Positions 1-6,708 of a stretch of DNA of 11,226 nucleotides are shown one piece after another. The notes beneath the pieces were generated by a model. It saw nothing but the letters and a program-made list of their open reading frames with translations. It had not been told where the DNA came from and ran no database searches. Both the position numbers and the translations under genes were made by a program. Origin of the DNA: JAABSQ01 sp041642315 (GTDB lineage Bacteria > Desulfobacterota > Desulfobacteria > Desulfobacterales > Desulfococcaceae); assembly GCA_041642315.1 (NCBI GenBank), contig JBEPWQ010000109.1, positions 1-11,226 of the forward strand. Direction: 5' to 3'. Each line of letters begins with the position of its first letter. Position 1 is the first letter of the stretch.

Positions 1-1
1 C

Positions 2-556
2 ACTCAGAAACGCTCCGTGGAGCAGACCGCCTTTTCCACCAACCTCGAGGCGGCCGAGGAGATCGCCCGGCAGCTTCGCCTTCGGGACCTGGGAGGCCTG
101 ATCGTCATTGATTTCATCGATATGCGCGATTCCAAGCACAAACTGGAGGTGGAAAGAACCCTCAAAACCCATGTCAAGGAGGACAAGGCCCGTATGAAGG
201 TGGGCCGAATCTCCAAATTCGGCCTTCTTGAAATGTCCCGCCAACGTATTCGCCCCTCCATCGAATACGGCAGCCATCACCCCTGCAGATTCTGCGAGGG
301 AAAAGGCCTTCTGCCCTCCACGGAAACCTTGGGCCTCAGCTTTCTTCGCAAGCTTCAGCTGGAAACCTTAAAAGACGGGGTCGGCCTGATCCGGGGGATA
401 TTGCCCCAGGAAGTGGCGGATTACCTGGTCAATAAAAAACGGAAAGAGATTCTCGATCTGGAGTTGCGGCGGGAGGTCAGTATTCGTATTGAAGGAAACC
501 CGAACATGCTGCCCCGGGAAAGCAAACTCCTGAGCGAACATCGCCGCGAGAGTTGA
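2..556 (+). CDS. rng: Ribonuclease G/E family protein, C-terminal part (5' end outside window)
   Basis: This is the C-terminal 184 residues of an RNase G/RNase E endoribonuclease, a single-strand-specific enzyme acting in rRNA maturation and mRNA decay in the cytoplasm. The frame is open to the window edge, so the gene starts upstream. Visible family signatures are the catalytic-core stretch around IVIDFIDM (residues 34-41), whose first Asp (residue 37) aligns with Mg-binding Asp346 of E. coli RNase E; the SKFGLLEMSRQR block (71-82); and the CRFC zinc-link (Cys95 and Cys98). The spacing from Asp37 to Cys95 equals that from Asp346 to Cys404 in E. coli. The protein ends about 85 residues after the zinc-link, with no long disordered degradosome scaffold, so RNase G is more likely than a full RNase E. 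The other catalytic Asp lies before the window. Confidence 0.93.
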   Translation, partial: TQKRSVEQTAFSTNLEAAEEIARQLRLRDLGGLIVIDFIDMRDSKHKLEVERTLKTHVKEDKARMKVGRISKFGLLEMSRQRIRPSIEYGSHHPCRFCEGKGLLPSTETLGLSFLRKLQLETLKDGVGLIRGILPQEVADYLVNKKRKEILDLELRREVSIRIEGNPNMLPRESKLLSEHRRES

Positions 557-575
557 CATGTTTACGGGGCCTCGG

Positions 576-592
576 GTAACCTGAACGGTTAC
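576..592 (+). repeat. Small perfect hairpin between the RNase G gene and the next gene
   Basis: GTAACC (576-581) and GGTTAC (587-592) form a perfect 6-bp stem with a 5-nt loop, 24 bp before the next ATG. No T-run follows, so it does not look like an intrinsic terminator. It may be an mRNA-processing or translation-modulating hairpin, or chance. Confidence 0.3.
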
Positions 593-615
593 ATTATCTG
601 GGGATTGGGGATATT

Positions 616-2070
616 ATGCGAACTAATAAGCCGTTAAGATCCAATAGGACCCTGGGAATCATCATTTTCTGCGGATTCCTTCTGGTCACTGTGTTGGGTG
701 TGTGGTGGTTCTGGCCGCAAACCGCACCTGTCCGGCTCCCGGACCCTCCGAGTCCGCCGGCAGAGCCCCCGCCCCCGGAACCCACCCGGGCCGATGCTCC
801 AATACTTCCCCGAGCCCGGCCGATCATTCGATATCAGGAGGATGATCAGGCGGTTCAGGAATTGATGCGCCGGCGCAAGGAAGAACTCGGGCTGGATGAG
901 AGTGTAGACATGATCGTCAAGTCCGATGAGACCCTGAAGGTCGGGGGCACCATCATCCCCATGAAGGAGATCCTGGATAAAATCCGCATCCAAAGAGGCG
1001 GGGTCGTGGAAGACGACCTGATCCCGGGTTCTGCGGCAGTGAACCGGCAGCGGAGAATGGACCGATTGCATGAAAAACTGTCGGAGTCGGAGAAACGATT
1101 CTGGGAGTTGGAGGCGACCCTGACCAATCCGGAGGCGATCCGAAAGGCCGAGGGCCTGAAAGAAAAAATGGCCGAACACGCCCGACTGGGCGAAATCGTC
1201 ACCGATTACCAGGCCTACAAGGACACCCTCAAGGAGATCGAGGCCCGGAAACGGCTGCTGGAGACCGAAGATCCCGAACAGGCGGTGCGACGCCAGCTGG
1301 AAAATTTGAAGGAGCGGGCCGCTGCCCTGGAAACCGACCTGAGGAATCGTCTGAAGGCCTCCGGCCTGGCCCTGAACCTGGCGCCGGGCGACACCGAAGG
1401 GCTGATTCAGGCCTTGACCGAGGCCGAAAATCGCTACTGGGAATTGGAAACGGCCCTGAAAAAGGCGGATTCAGCCGAATCCCCGGAAGCGGTCAGCCAA
1501 ATGATTCAGGAGCGAGCGAAACTGCGGAACCTGGTTGCCGATTTCCAGGAATACAAGCGGATCGGGGAAAAGATTCGGAAAAATATAGCGCTTCTTGAAA
1601 AAGATCCGGCTGAAATTACTCAGGCGATCCAGGGCGAACTGAATGCCCTGCGCATGGCCCGAAACGATCTGGAAGACGCCCTCATCTCCCGGCTGCTTCC
1701 GGCGGAAGGGGCGGAAATATACGGTATCCACGTAGTTCGGCCGGAGGACAATATCTGGAACATCCATTTCGAGTTCCTGAAGGAATACTTTCAAAACCGC
1801 GGGATTCGCCTCTCCCCGCTATCCGACGAAAAAACCCAAGAAGGGATCAGCTCCGGAGTGGGCAAAATCCTCAAGTTTTCCGAAAAAATGGTCCACATTT
1901 TTAATATAAAGGAACGGGAACTCCAATCGGATCTGAACATGATTCATCCCCTGAGCAAGATCGTCGTCTTCAACATGGGCCAGGCATTCGATCTGCTCAA
2001 TCAGATCGATTACGAAAACATCACCGAGATACGCTTCGACGGCGAAAACCTGTGGGTTCCGGCCGGTTGA
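616..2070 (+). CDS. Membrane-anchored protein with tandem release-factor-N-domain-like coiled coils and a LysM-like C-terminus
   Basis: Unrecognised as a named gene; 484 residues. Order seen: a short basic N-tail (R2, K5, R8, R11); one hydrophobic helix (about 13-33); a Pro-rich linker (about 34-70); a charged segment with VDMIVKSDETLKVGG (97-111); two tandem charged helical repeats (about 149-250 and 263-362); and a C-terminal module (about 368-484). The positive-inside rule places everything after residue 33 in the periplasm. The repeats share RFWELE/RYWELE, an IVTDYQAYK/LVADFQEYK block and LLETEDP/LLEKDP, and resemble in spacing the N-terminal PCRF domain of RF1/RF2 (ELE...V..Y..YK...LL...P). 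The C-terminus has a LysM-like opening (HVVRPEDNIWNI) and closing (IHPLSKIVVF), separated by a long insertion. The function is unknown. A peptidoglycan-linked envelope role is an inference from the membrane anchor and LysM-like end. The ATG at 616 has a G-rich but weak ribosome binding site. Confidence 0.82.
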   Translation: MRTNKPLRSNRTLGIIIFCGFLLVTVLGVWWFWPQTAPVRLPDPPSPPAEPPPPEPTRADAPILPRARPIIRYQEDDQAVQELMRRRKEELGLDESVDMIVKSDETLKVGGTIIPMKEILDKIRIQRGGVVEDDLIPGSAAVNRQRRMDRLHEKLSESEKRFWELEATLTNPEAIRKAEGLKEKMAEHARLGEIVTDYQAYKDTLKEIEARKRLLETEDPEQAVRRQLENLKERAAALETDLRNRLKASGLALNLAPGDTEGLIQALTEAENRYWELETALKKADSAESPEAVSQMIQERAKLRNLVADFQEYKRIGEKIRKNIALLEKDPAEITQAIQGELNALRMARNDLEDALISRLLPAEGAEIYGIHVVRPEDNIWNIHFEFLKEYFQNRGIRLSPLSDEKTQEGISSGVGKILKFSEKMVHIFNIKERELQSDLNMIHPLSKIVVFNMGQAFDLLNQIDYENITEIRFDGENLWVPAG

Positions 2071-2115
2071 ACCCCCGCGCCGGCTCATCCGGGGTATGGG
2101 AAAAAGGAAAAATAT

Positions 2116-2144
2116 TTGACGTGGCGCGCCATATGCAGTATATG
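2116..2144 (+). promoter_or_regulatory. Sigma-70-type promoter for yajC-secDF
   Basis: TTGACG (2116-2121) and TATATG (2139-2144) are separated by exactly 17 bp, a strong -35 and a 4/6 -10. The start of transcription would be near 2151, giving a 5' leader of about 60 nt before yajC. The spacer and -10 lie inside an imperfect 28-bp dyad (GGCGC at 2123-2127 with GCGCC at 2146-2150; CATAT at 2130-2134 with ATATG at 2140-2144), which could be an operator. Confidence 0.65.
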
Positions 2145-2196
2145 AGCGCCGATCTTGAAGAATGAAATCGGTTTCAGCCGATTCAAATCTACCCTG

Positions 2197-2204
2197 AAGG
2201 AGGT
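2197..2204 (+). promoter_or_regulatory. Perfect Shine-Dalgarno that fixes the TTG start of yajC
   Basis: AAGGAGGT lies 6 nt before the TTG at 2211. It is the best ribosome binding site in the window. It selects TTG over the later ATG at 2232, which would remove the MFDIAYA N-terminus. Confidence 0.85.
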
Positions 2205-2210
2205 ACCATT

Positions 2211-2600
2211 TTGTTTGATATCGCTTATGCAATGGGAACAGGAGGCGGCGGGACCCCCGGCGGACCGGGAGGCGGTTTTGCATCCTTGATACCGCTCATC
2301 TTGATGTTCGTGATCTTCTATTTTTTGTTGATTCGTCCGCAGCAGAAAAAGGCCAAAGAACATCGCGAAATGATCAGCAGCCTGAAAAAAGGTGACCGAA
2401 TCATGACCAGCGGCGGTCTTCACGGGCGTATCGTGGCCCTGGACGAAGGAAGCGTCTCCCTCGAAATCGCCGATAAGGTGCGGGTCAAGGTCAACCGCGG
2501 GTATGTGGCGGCCCTGCTTCAGGGATCCACCGGAAATCCGGCGACCAAAACCGACAAAAAGAGCGAAAACGAGAAAACCGACGAGCTGAAGACAAAATAA
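2211..2600 (+). CDS. yajC: Sec translocon accessory protein YajC
   Basis: YajC is a small inner-membrane protein that associates with SecD and SecF and the SecYEG channel; its own contribution to export is minor. At 129 residues it is of usual length. It has a Gly/Pro-rich N-terminus (9-22), one membrane helix (about 24-41) ending in the family signature LLIRPQQKKAKEH (40-52), then the conserved cytoplasmic domain with LKKGDRIMTSGGLHG and a basic, Lys/Glu-rich tail. Translation starts at TTG with an ideal Shine-Dalgarno 6 nt upstream. secD follows 133 bp downstream, beyond a long hairpin, and secF after it, the classic yajC-secD-secF order. Confidence 0.96.
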   Translation: MFDIAYAMGTGGGGTPGGPGGGFASLIPLILMFVIFYFLLIRPQQKKAKEHREMISSLKKGDRIMTSGGLHGRIVALDEGSVSLEIADKVRVKVNRGYVAALLQGSTGNPATKTDKKSENEKTDELKTK

Positions 2601-2613
2601 ATTTATCCGTATC

Positions 2614-2671
2614 GAAAAGCCCCGTTTGAACTGAGCATGCCCTCCCGGGCCCTCATTTGCCGGGGCTTTTC
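2614..2671 (+). terminator. Long nested hairpin between yajC and secD (attenuator or terminator-like)
   Basis: GAAAAGCCCCG (2614-2624) pairs perfectly with CGGGGCTTTTC (2661-2671), an 11-bp stem. The 36-nt loop contains a second hairpin: TGAG (2632-2635) with CTCA (2652-2655) and GCCC (2639-2642) with GGGC (2647-2650). A GC stem preceded by A4 and followed by T4 resembles a bidirectional intrinsic terminator, but the U-run is short and lies within the stem. Since yajC and secDF are normally co-expressed, partial termination or 3'-end protection of yajC mRNA is more likely than full termination. Confidence 0.5.
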
Positions 2672-2733
2672 AATGGAAAAGAACCGGCGCCCCGATTTCG
2701 GACGGTTGCGGATGAACAGGAAAGGAACGGACA

Positions 2734-4311
2734 TTGAAAAATTTGAGATGGAGACTGGCGATCGTGACCGTAGTATTCGTGGCGACGCTGATTTACGTTC
2801 TCCCGACCCTTGTGCCGGGCATGTGGCCGGAAAAAAAGATTAATCTCGGCCTCGATCTCCAGGGAGGAATGCACCTGGTATTGGAAGTGGATACGGAAAA
2901 GGCGGTTGAAGGGGCCGTTGAGCGGATCGTTCAGGAAATTCGGGACCAATTGCGGGAGGAGCATATTCGATTCGTGGGGCTGGACCGGGTGGAAGGCGAT
3001 CAGATATCGGTCAAACTCGCCGCCGAAAGCGCCGAAGCCTTTGACCGGCTCCTGGACGACCAATTTCCCGATCTGCGGATCATTTCCCGGTCCCAGGAGA
3101 CCGGGGTACTGAACGTCCGCATGGATCTTCCCGACGAAGAGGTGGAGCGAATCAAGCGGCTGGCCTCGGCCCAGGCGCTGGAGACCATCCGCAATCGAAT
3201 CGACCAGTTCGGGGTCAGCGAGCCGGACATCCGCACCCAGGGCGAAAAACGAATCCTGATTCAGCTGCCCGGCATTCAGGACACCCAGCGGGCCAAGGAG
3301 CTGATCGGCCGGACCGCTCAGCTCGAATTCAAGCTGGTGGATGAGGCCCACGACCCGCGGACGGCCGAGCGCGGAACCCCGCCTCCGGGCACCGAACTGC
3401 TCTACCAGGTTCGGGTCGACCCGACCACCAACCGGGAAATCCGGACCCCTTTTCTGGTTCAGAAACGCTCCCTCCTGACCGGGGCCTATCTCACCGACGC
3501 GCGGGTTCAGATCGACTCCCAGTTCAACGAGCCTTATGTCTCCATCAATTTCGACCGCAAGGGCGCCCGCATATTTGAACAGATCACAGAAGAGCACGTA
3601 CGGGATCGTCTGGCCATCGTACTCGACAACAACGTCTATTCCGCCCCGGTGATTCAGGAAAAAATCAGCGGCGGCGAGGCCCGAATCACCGGAAGCTTTA
3701 CCGCAGAAGAGGCCAGGGACCTGGCCATCGTGCTCCGGGCCGGGGCCCTGCCGGCGCCGGTGGACATCCTGGAAGAGCGAACCGTCGGCCCCTCCCTCGG
3801 AGCCGACTCCATTCGTCAGGGCCTGATCTCGATGATCGTGGGCGGCATCCTGGTGGTGATCTTCATGGTGGTCTACTACGGAACGGCCGGACTCATCGCC
3901 GATCTGGCCTTGACCCTGAATGTTCTGCTTATTGCCGCCGGTCTGGCCGCCTTCGGGGCCACACTGACGCTGCCGGGTATCGCGGGGATCATTCTCACCA
4001 TCGGCATGGCGGTGGATGCCAACGTGCTCATCTTCGAGCGCATTCGTGAGGAAAAGAGGGTCGGAAAGACCCCTCATGCTTCGGTCACCGCCGGATATGA
4101 ACGGGCCACCCTGACGATTCTCGACGCCAATGTCACCACCCTTATAGCGGCTCTGGTTCTGTTTCAGTTCGGAACCGGACCGGTGAAGGGCTTTGCCGTG
4201 ACCCTGAGTCTGGGTGTCGTCGCGAGCCTGTTCACCGCTCTGTTTGTGACCCGGATTATTTTTGATTATCTTCTGGTGAATGTTCGGGTGAAACAGTTGA
4301 GCATCGGATAG
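2734..4311 (+). CDS. secD: Protein translocase subunit SecD
   Basis: SecD is the RND-superfamily subunit that, with SecF, couples the proton motive force to late steps of Sec-dependent export. Its 525 residues show a first membrane helix (about 8-28), the DLQGG motif (41-45) opening the periplasmic P1 region, a periplasmic part running to about 345, the VGPSLG motif (351-356), and five C-terminal membrane helices (from about 360 to 510). Helix 4 carries the conserved VDANVLIFERIREE (427-440), whose Asp is implicated in proton transfer. The length matches the compact bacterial SecD class. The TTG start at 2734 is chosen because AAAGGAA (2721-2727) sits 7 nt upstream and because it gives a standard N-terminus (a basic start followed by the first helix). 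No in-frame ATG precedes it. secF follows after 56 bp. Confidence 0.97.
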   Translation: MKNLRWRLAIVTVVFVATLIYVLPTLVPGMWPEKKINLGLDLQGGMHLVLEVDTEKAVEGAVERIVQEIRDQLREEHIRFVGLDRVEGDQISVKLAAESAEAFDRLLDDQFPDLRIISRSQETGVLNVRMDLPDEEVERIKRLASAQALETIRNRIDQFGVSEPDIRTQGEKRILIQLPGIQDTQRAKELIGRTAQLEFKLVDEAHDPRTAERGTPPPGTELLYQVRVDPTTNREIRTPFLVQKRSLLTGAYLTDARVQIDSQFNEPYVSINFDRKGARIFEQITEEHVRDRLAIVLDNNVYSAPVIQEKISGGEARITGSFTAEEARDLAIVLRAGALPAPVDILEERTVGPSLGADSIRQGLISMIVGGILVVIFMVVYYGTAGLIADLALTLNVLLIAAGLAAFGATLTLPGIAGIILTIGMAVDANVLIFERIREEKRVGKTPHASVTAGYERATLTILDANVTTLIAALVLFQFGTGPVKGFAVTLSLGVVASLFTALFVTRIIFDYLLVNVRVKQLSIG

Positions 4312-4315
4312 GATG

Positions 4316-4352
4316 GGACCCGCCGACGGTCCAGTGTTTACCTTTCTAAACA
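4316..4352 (+). repeat. Two short hairpins in the secD-secF spacer
   Basis: GGACC (4316-4320) pairs with GGTCC (4328-4332), and TGTTTA (4335-4340) pairs with TAAACA (4347-4352). Both are perfect, with loops of 7 and 6 nt, and together fill most of the 56-bp spacer. Neither has a terminator T-run. They may affect mRNA stability or secF translation. Short stems also arise by chance. Confidence 0.3.
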
Positions 4353-4367
4353 GTCAAGGAATCTACC

Positions 4368-5408
4368 ATGCAGTTCATAAAAGCGGATATTAATCTGGAA
4401 ATCATCGGAAAACGCCGAATCGCTTACGCGGTATCCGGAATACTGATTCTGATCAGCATTCTCTCACTCCTTGTTCACGGCGGACCCAGATACGGCATCG
4501 ATTTTGCCGGCGGAACGGTCATTCAGGTCCAGTTCACGGCGCCGGTCTCCATCGATGAAATCAAAAAGGGGCTGACCCAGGAGGGCATCCCCAACCCGAC
4601 CGTCCAGTCCTTCGGGGAACGGACGAACCATGAATATCTGATTCGGACCGACATATCCGAGATGGAAGAGGACGGTTTCATTCCCAAGATCGAAAAGATC
4701 CTTCAGACCGCCACCGGCCAGGCGGCCGAGGTCCGCCGGGTGGAAATGGTGGGACCCCAGGTGGGAAAAGACCTTCGGGCCAAAGCGCTCTTCGCCATGT
4801 TCTACGCCCTGCTTTTCATCACCATCTATATCTCCGGCCGGTTCGAACTTAAATGGCTTGTCAGCGCGGTGGTCGCCGGTGCCCTCATGGCGGCGGTCTA
4901 CCTTTTTTCGCTGCTCAACATGAGCATCCCTTTTCTGATCATCACCGCCCTGATTGTGAGCCTGGTGCTTTTCTGGTTTTTGGAGCTTAAATACGCCATG
5001 GGCGCCATCGTGGCCCTGATTCACGACGTGACCATTACCGTGGGGGTCTTTTCTCTGTTCGGCAAGGAGTTCTCTCTGCCGATCATCGCGGCCCTGCTCA
5101 CCATCATCGGTTACTCACTGAACGACACCATCATCGTTTTCGACCGAATTCGGGAAAATCTTCGCAAATTTACCAAGAATCCGCTGGATACGATCATCAA
5201 CAAAAGCGTCAATGAAACCCTGTCCCGGACGATTCTGACCTCCCTGACCACCCTGGTGGTGGTGATATCGCTGTTTGTTCTGGGCGGCGGCATCATTCAC
5301 GATTTCGCTTTTGCCCTGATCGTGGGCGTTCTGATCGGAACCTATTCCTCCATTTTTGTGGCCAGCCCGATTTTGCTGGCCTGGCAGGGGGCCGGGAAAA
5401 AGGCGTAA
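4368..5408 (+). CDS. secF: Protein translocase subunit SecF with an extra transmembrane pair
   Basis: SecF partners SecD in the proton-driven SecDF complex. Family motifs are GIDFAGG (43-49), VGPQVGKDLR (128-137), and IIGYSLNDTIIVFDRIREN (246-264) in the helix-4 region. At 346 residues it is about 30-50 longer than common SecF proteins. The excess lies between residues 161 and 206, after the RFE that ends helix 2. It forms two additional hydrophobic helices (about 161-183 and 185-206), giving roughly eight rather than six. Residues 147-184 align with 194-232 (AL..., FELKW/LELKY, AVVA/AIVA, LFSL/VFSL), suggesting a duplicated helix-2/helix-3 hairpin. An even number of added helices preserves the topology of the remainder. 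The ATG has AAGGA 7 nt upstream. dprA starts 21 bp after the stop, so the two are likely co-transcribed. Confidence 0.96.
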   Translation: MQFIKADINLEIIGKRRIAYAVSGILILISILSLLVHGGPRYGIDFAGGTVIQVQFTAPVSIDEIKKGLTQEGIPNPTVQSFGERTNHEYLIRTDISEMEEDGFIPKIEKILQTATGQAAEVRRVEMVGPQVGKDLRAKALFAMFYALLFITIYISGRFELKWLVSAVVAGALMAAVYLFSLLNMSIPFLIITALIVSLVLFWFLELKYAMGAIVALIHDVTITVGVFSLFGKEFSLPIIAALLTIIGYSLNDTIIVFDRIRENLRKFTKNPLDTIINKSVNETLSRTILTSLTTLVVVISLFVLGGGIIHDFAFALIVGVLIGTYSSIFVASPILLAWQGAGKKA

Positions 5409-5429
5409 CCGGACGGGGGACTGTACACC

Positions 5430-6572
5430 TTGAGAGAGGACACGGTTAAAAAACTGCTGCCCTGGTTTCAGCTGAGAAGCGTTCCGGGAATCGGAAACCT
5501 GCTCCTAAAGCGGCTCTTGGACCGGTTCGAATCCCCGGAGCGAATACTAGCGGCCTCCCACGACGAACTTTGCCGGGTAGAAGGAATCACTTCGCGCCTG
5601 GCTTCGGCCGTGGCGAAACAACCGGTATCCGATCTGGTTAGACGAGAGCTGGACCGGGTCGGCCGTCGAATGAATGACGGAGGATTCCGGGTGATCACGA
5701 TGGCCGATCCGGATTATCCCGGGCTTCTGCTGCAGATCCCCGATCCTCCGCCGTTTCTTTACCTGCAGGGCGAGTTAAAGCGAGCGCATCGGAATATCGC
5801 ACTGGTCGGATCCCGCAATGCCACCCGCTACGGGATTCACACCACACGCCGACTTTCTGGCGAACTGGCCTCCCTCAATATCACCGTAGTCAGCGGCATG
5901 GCCCGGGGCATCGACACCGCCGCCCATGAAGGGGCGCTGGAAAAGGGCGGCCGAACCATCGCGGTTCTGGGCAGCGGACTGGACCGGATCTATCCGGCGG
6001 AAAACCGCGCTCTGTTTCACCGAATCGCCCAATCCGGAGCGGTTATCACCGAGTTTCCTCTAAACGCGGGGCCGGACCCGCACCATTTTCCCATTCGGAA
6101 CCGCATCATCAGCGGGATTTCCCTGGGTACCGTGGTGGTGGAAGCGGCCAAACGAAGCGGATCACTCATCACTGCGCGATTGGCCGCGGAACAGAACCGG
6201 GAGGTGTTTGCGGTTCCGGGCAACATTCATTCCTTTAAAAGCACCGGCACCCACAGTCTGATAAAACAGGGGGCCAAACTGGTGGAAAACGCCGGAGATA
6301 TTCTTGAAGAGCTGACCCCATTGATCGAAAGCCATATGGCCAACCGGCATGTCCGCGGGGAAGATGTTCTGGACATTCCCCCCCTATCAGAGGAGGAATC
6401 CAAGGTATTTCAAGCTCTCGGCCCCTATCCCGTTCACATAGACGATCTGATGCGCAGGCTCGACATGGCCCCCGGCCCCCTCTCCAGCATCCTGCTGCAG
6501 CTGGAATTGAAGGGGATCGTAGCCCAGTCCCCGGGAAAGCTATTCTCCATTGAGATTAAAAATATGATTTGA
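5430..6572 (+). CDS. dprA: DNA-processing protein DprA (Smf)
   Basis: DprA binds incoming or exposed single-stranded DNA and loads RecA, mainly in natural transformation; in many bacteria it is conserved without known competence. The 380 residues contain an N-terminal helix-hairpin-helix/SAM-like region (about 1-75, with SVPGIGN), the Rossmann-fold DprA core (about 85-295) and a C-terminal winged-helix domain (about 318-372). Core motifs are ALVGSRNATRYG (124-135), GMARGID (156-162), LGSGLDRIYPAEN (180-192), FPIRNRIISG (220-229), SGSLITA (243-249) and PGNI (263-266). The TTG start at 5430 gives a normal N-terminus, with a weak G-rich ribosome binding site. It lies 21 bp after secF. No competence genes are visible nearby, so a role in transformation is not shown. 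Confidence 0.95.
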   Translation: MREDTVKKLLPWFQLRSVPGIGNLLLKRLLDRFESPERILAASHDELCRVEGITSRLASAVAKQPVSDLVRRELDRVGRRMNDGGFRVITMADPDYPGLLLQIPDPPPFLYLQGELKRAHRNIALVGSRNATRYGIHTTRRLSGELASLNITVVSGMARGIDTAAHEGALEKGGRTIAVLGSGLDRIYPAENRALFHRIAQSGAVITEFPLNAGPDPHHFPIRNRIISGISLGTVVVEAAKRSGSLITARLAAEQNREVFAVPGNIHSFKSTGTHSLIKQGAKLVENAGDILEELTPLIESHMANRHVRGEDVLDIPPLSEEESKVFQALGPYPVHIDDLMRRLDMAPGPLSSILLQLELKGIVAQSPGKLFSIEIKNMI

Positions 6573-6675
6573 CCTTTCCGTTTCCGGTTTTAGGTTTACA
6601 GGGCAATTCGGCTGGATCGCAAAAAGCACCGATGCACACCGCATCCCAAAGGATAGACGATAAGGATTGATACAG

Positions 6676-6708
6676 ATGTACATGACAGATGGTGATCATT
6701 GTGAGTAA
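6676..6708 (+). other. Possible 10-codon leader ORF overlapping the topA start
   Basis: An ATG at 6676, 9 nt after AAGGA (6662-6666), opens a 10-codon frame (MYMTDGDHCE) ending in TAA at 6706-6708. It overlaps both candidate topA starts in a different frame. The better Shine-Dalgarno belongs to this frame rather than to topA, so translational coupling is possible. The ORF is too short to be supported by its own sequence. Confidence 0.25.

Noticed and set aside
2073..2094. CCCCG/CGGGG stem after the 616-2070 gene as a terminator
   Set aside because: Only 5 bp, and followed by an A/G-rich stretch, not a T-run.
2653..4077. Long antisense open frame (474 codons) opposite secD
   Set aside because: It mirrors the strongly conserved secD codons in GC-rich DNA; its translation is His/Gly/Asp-rich with no recognisable domain and no credible start context.
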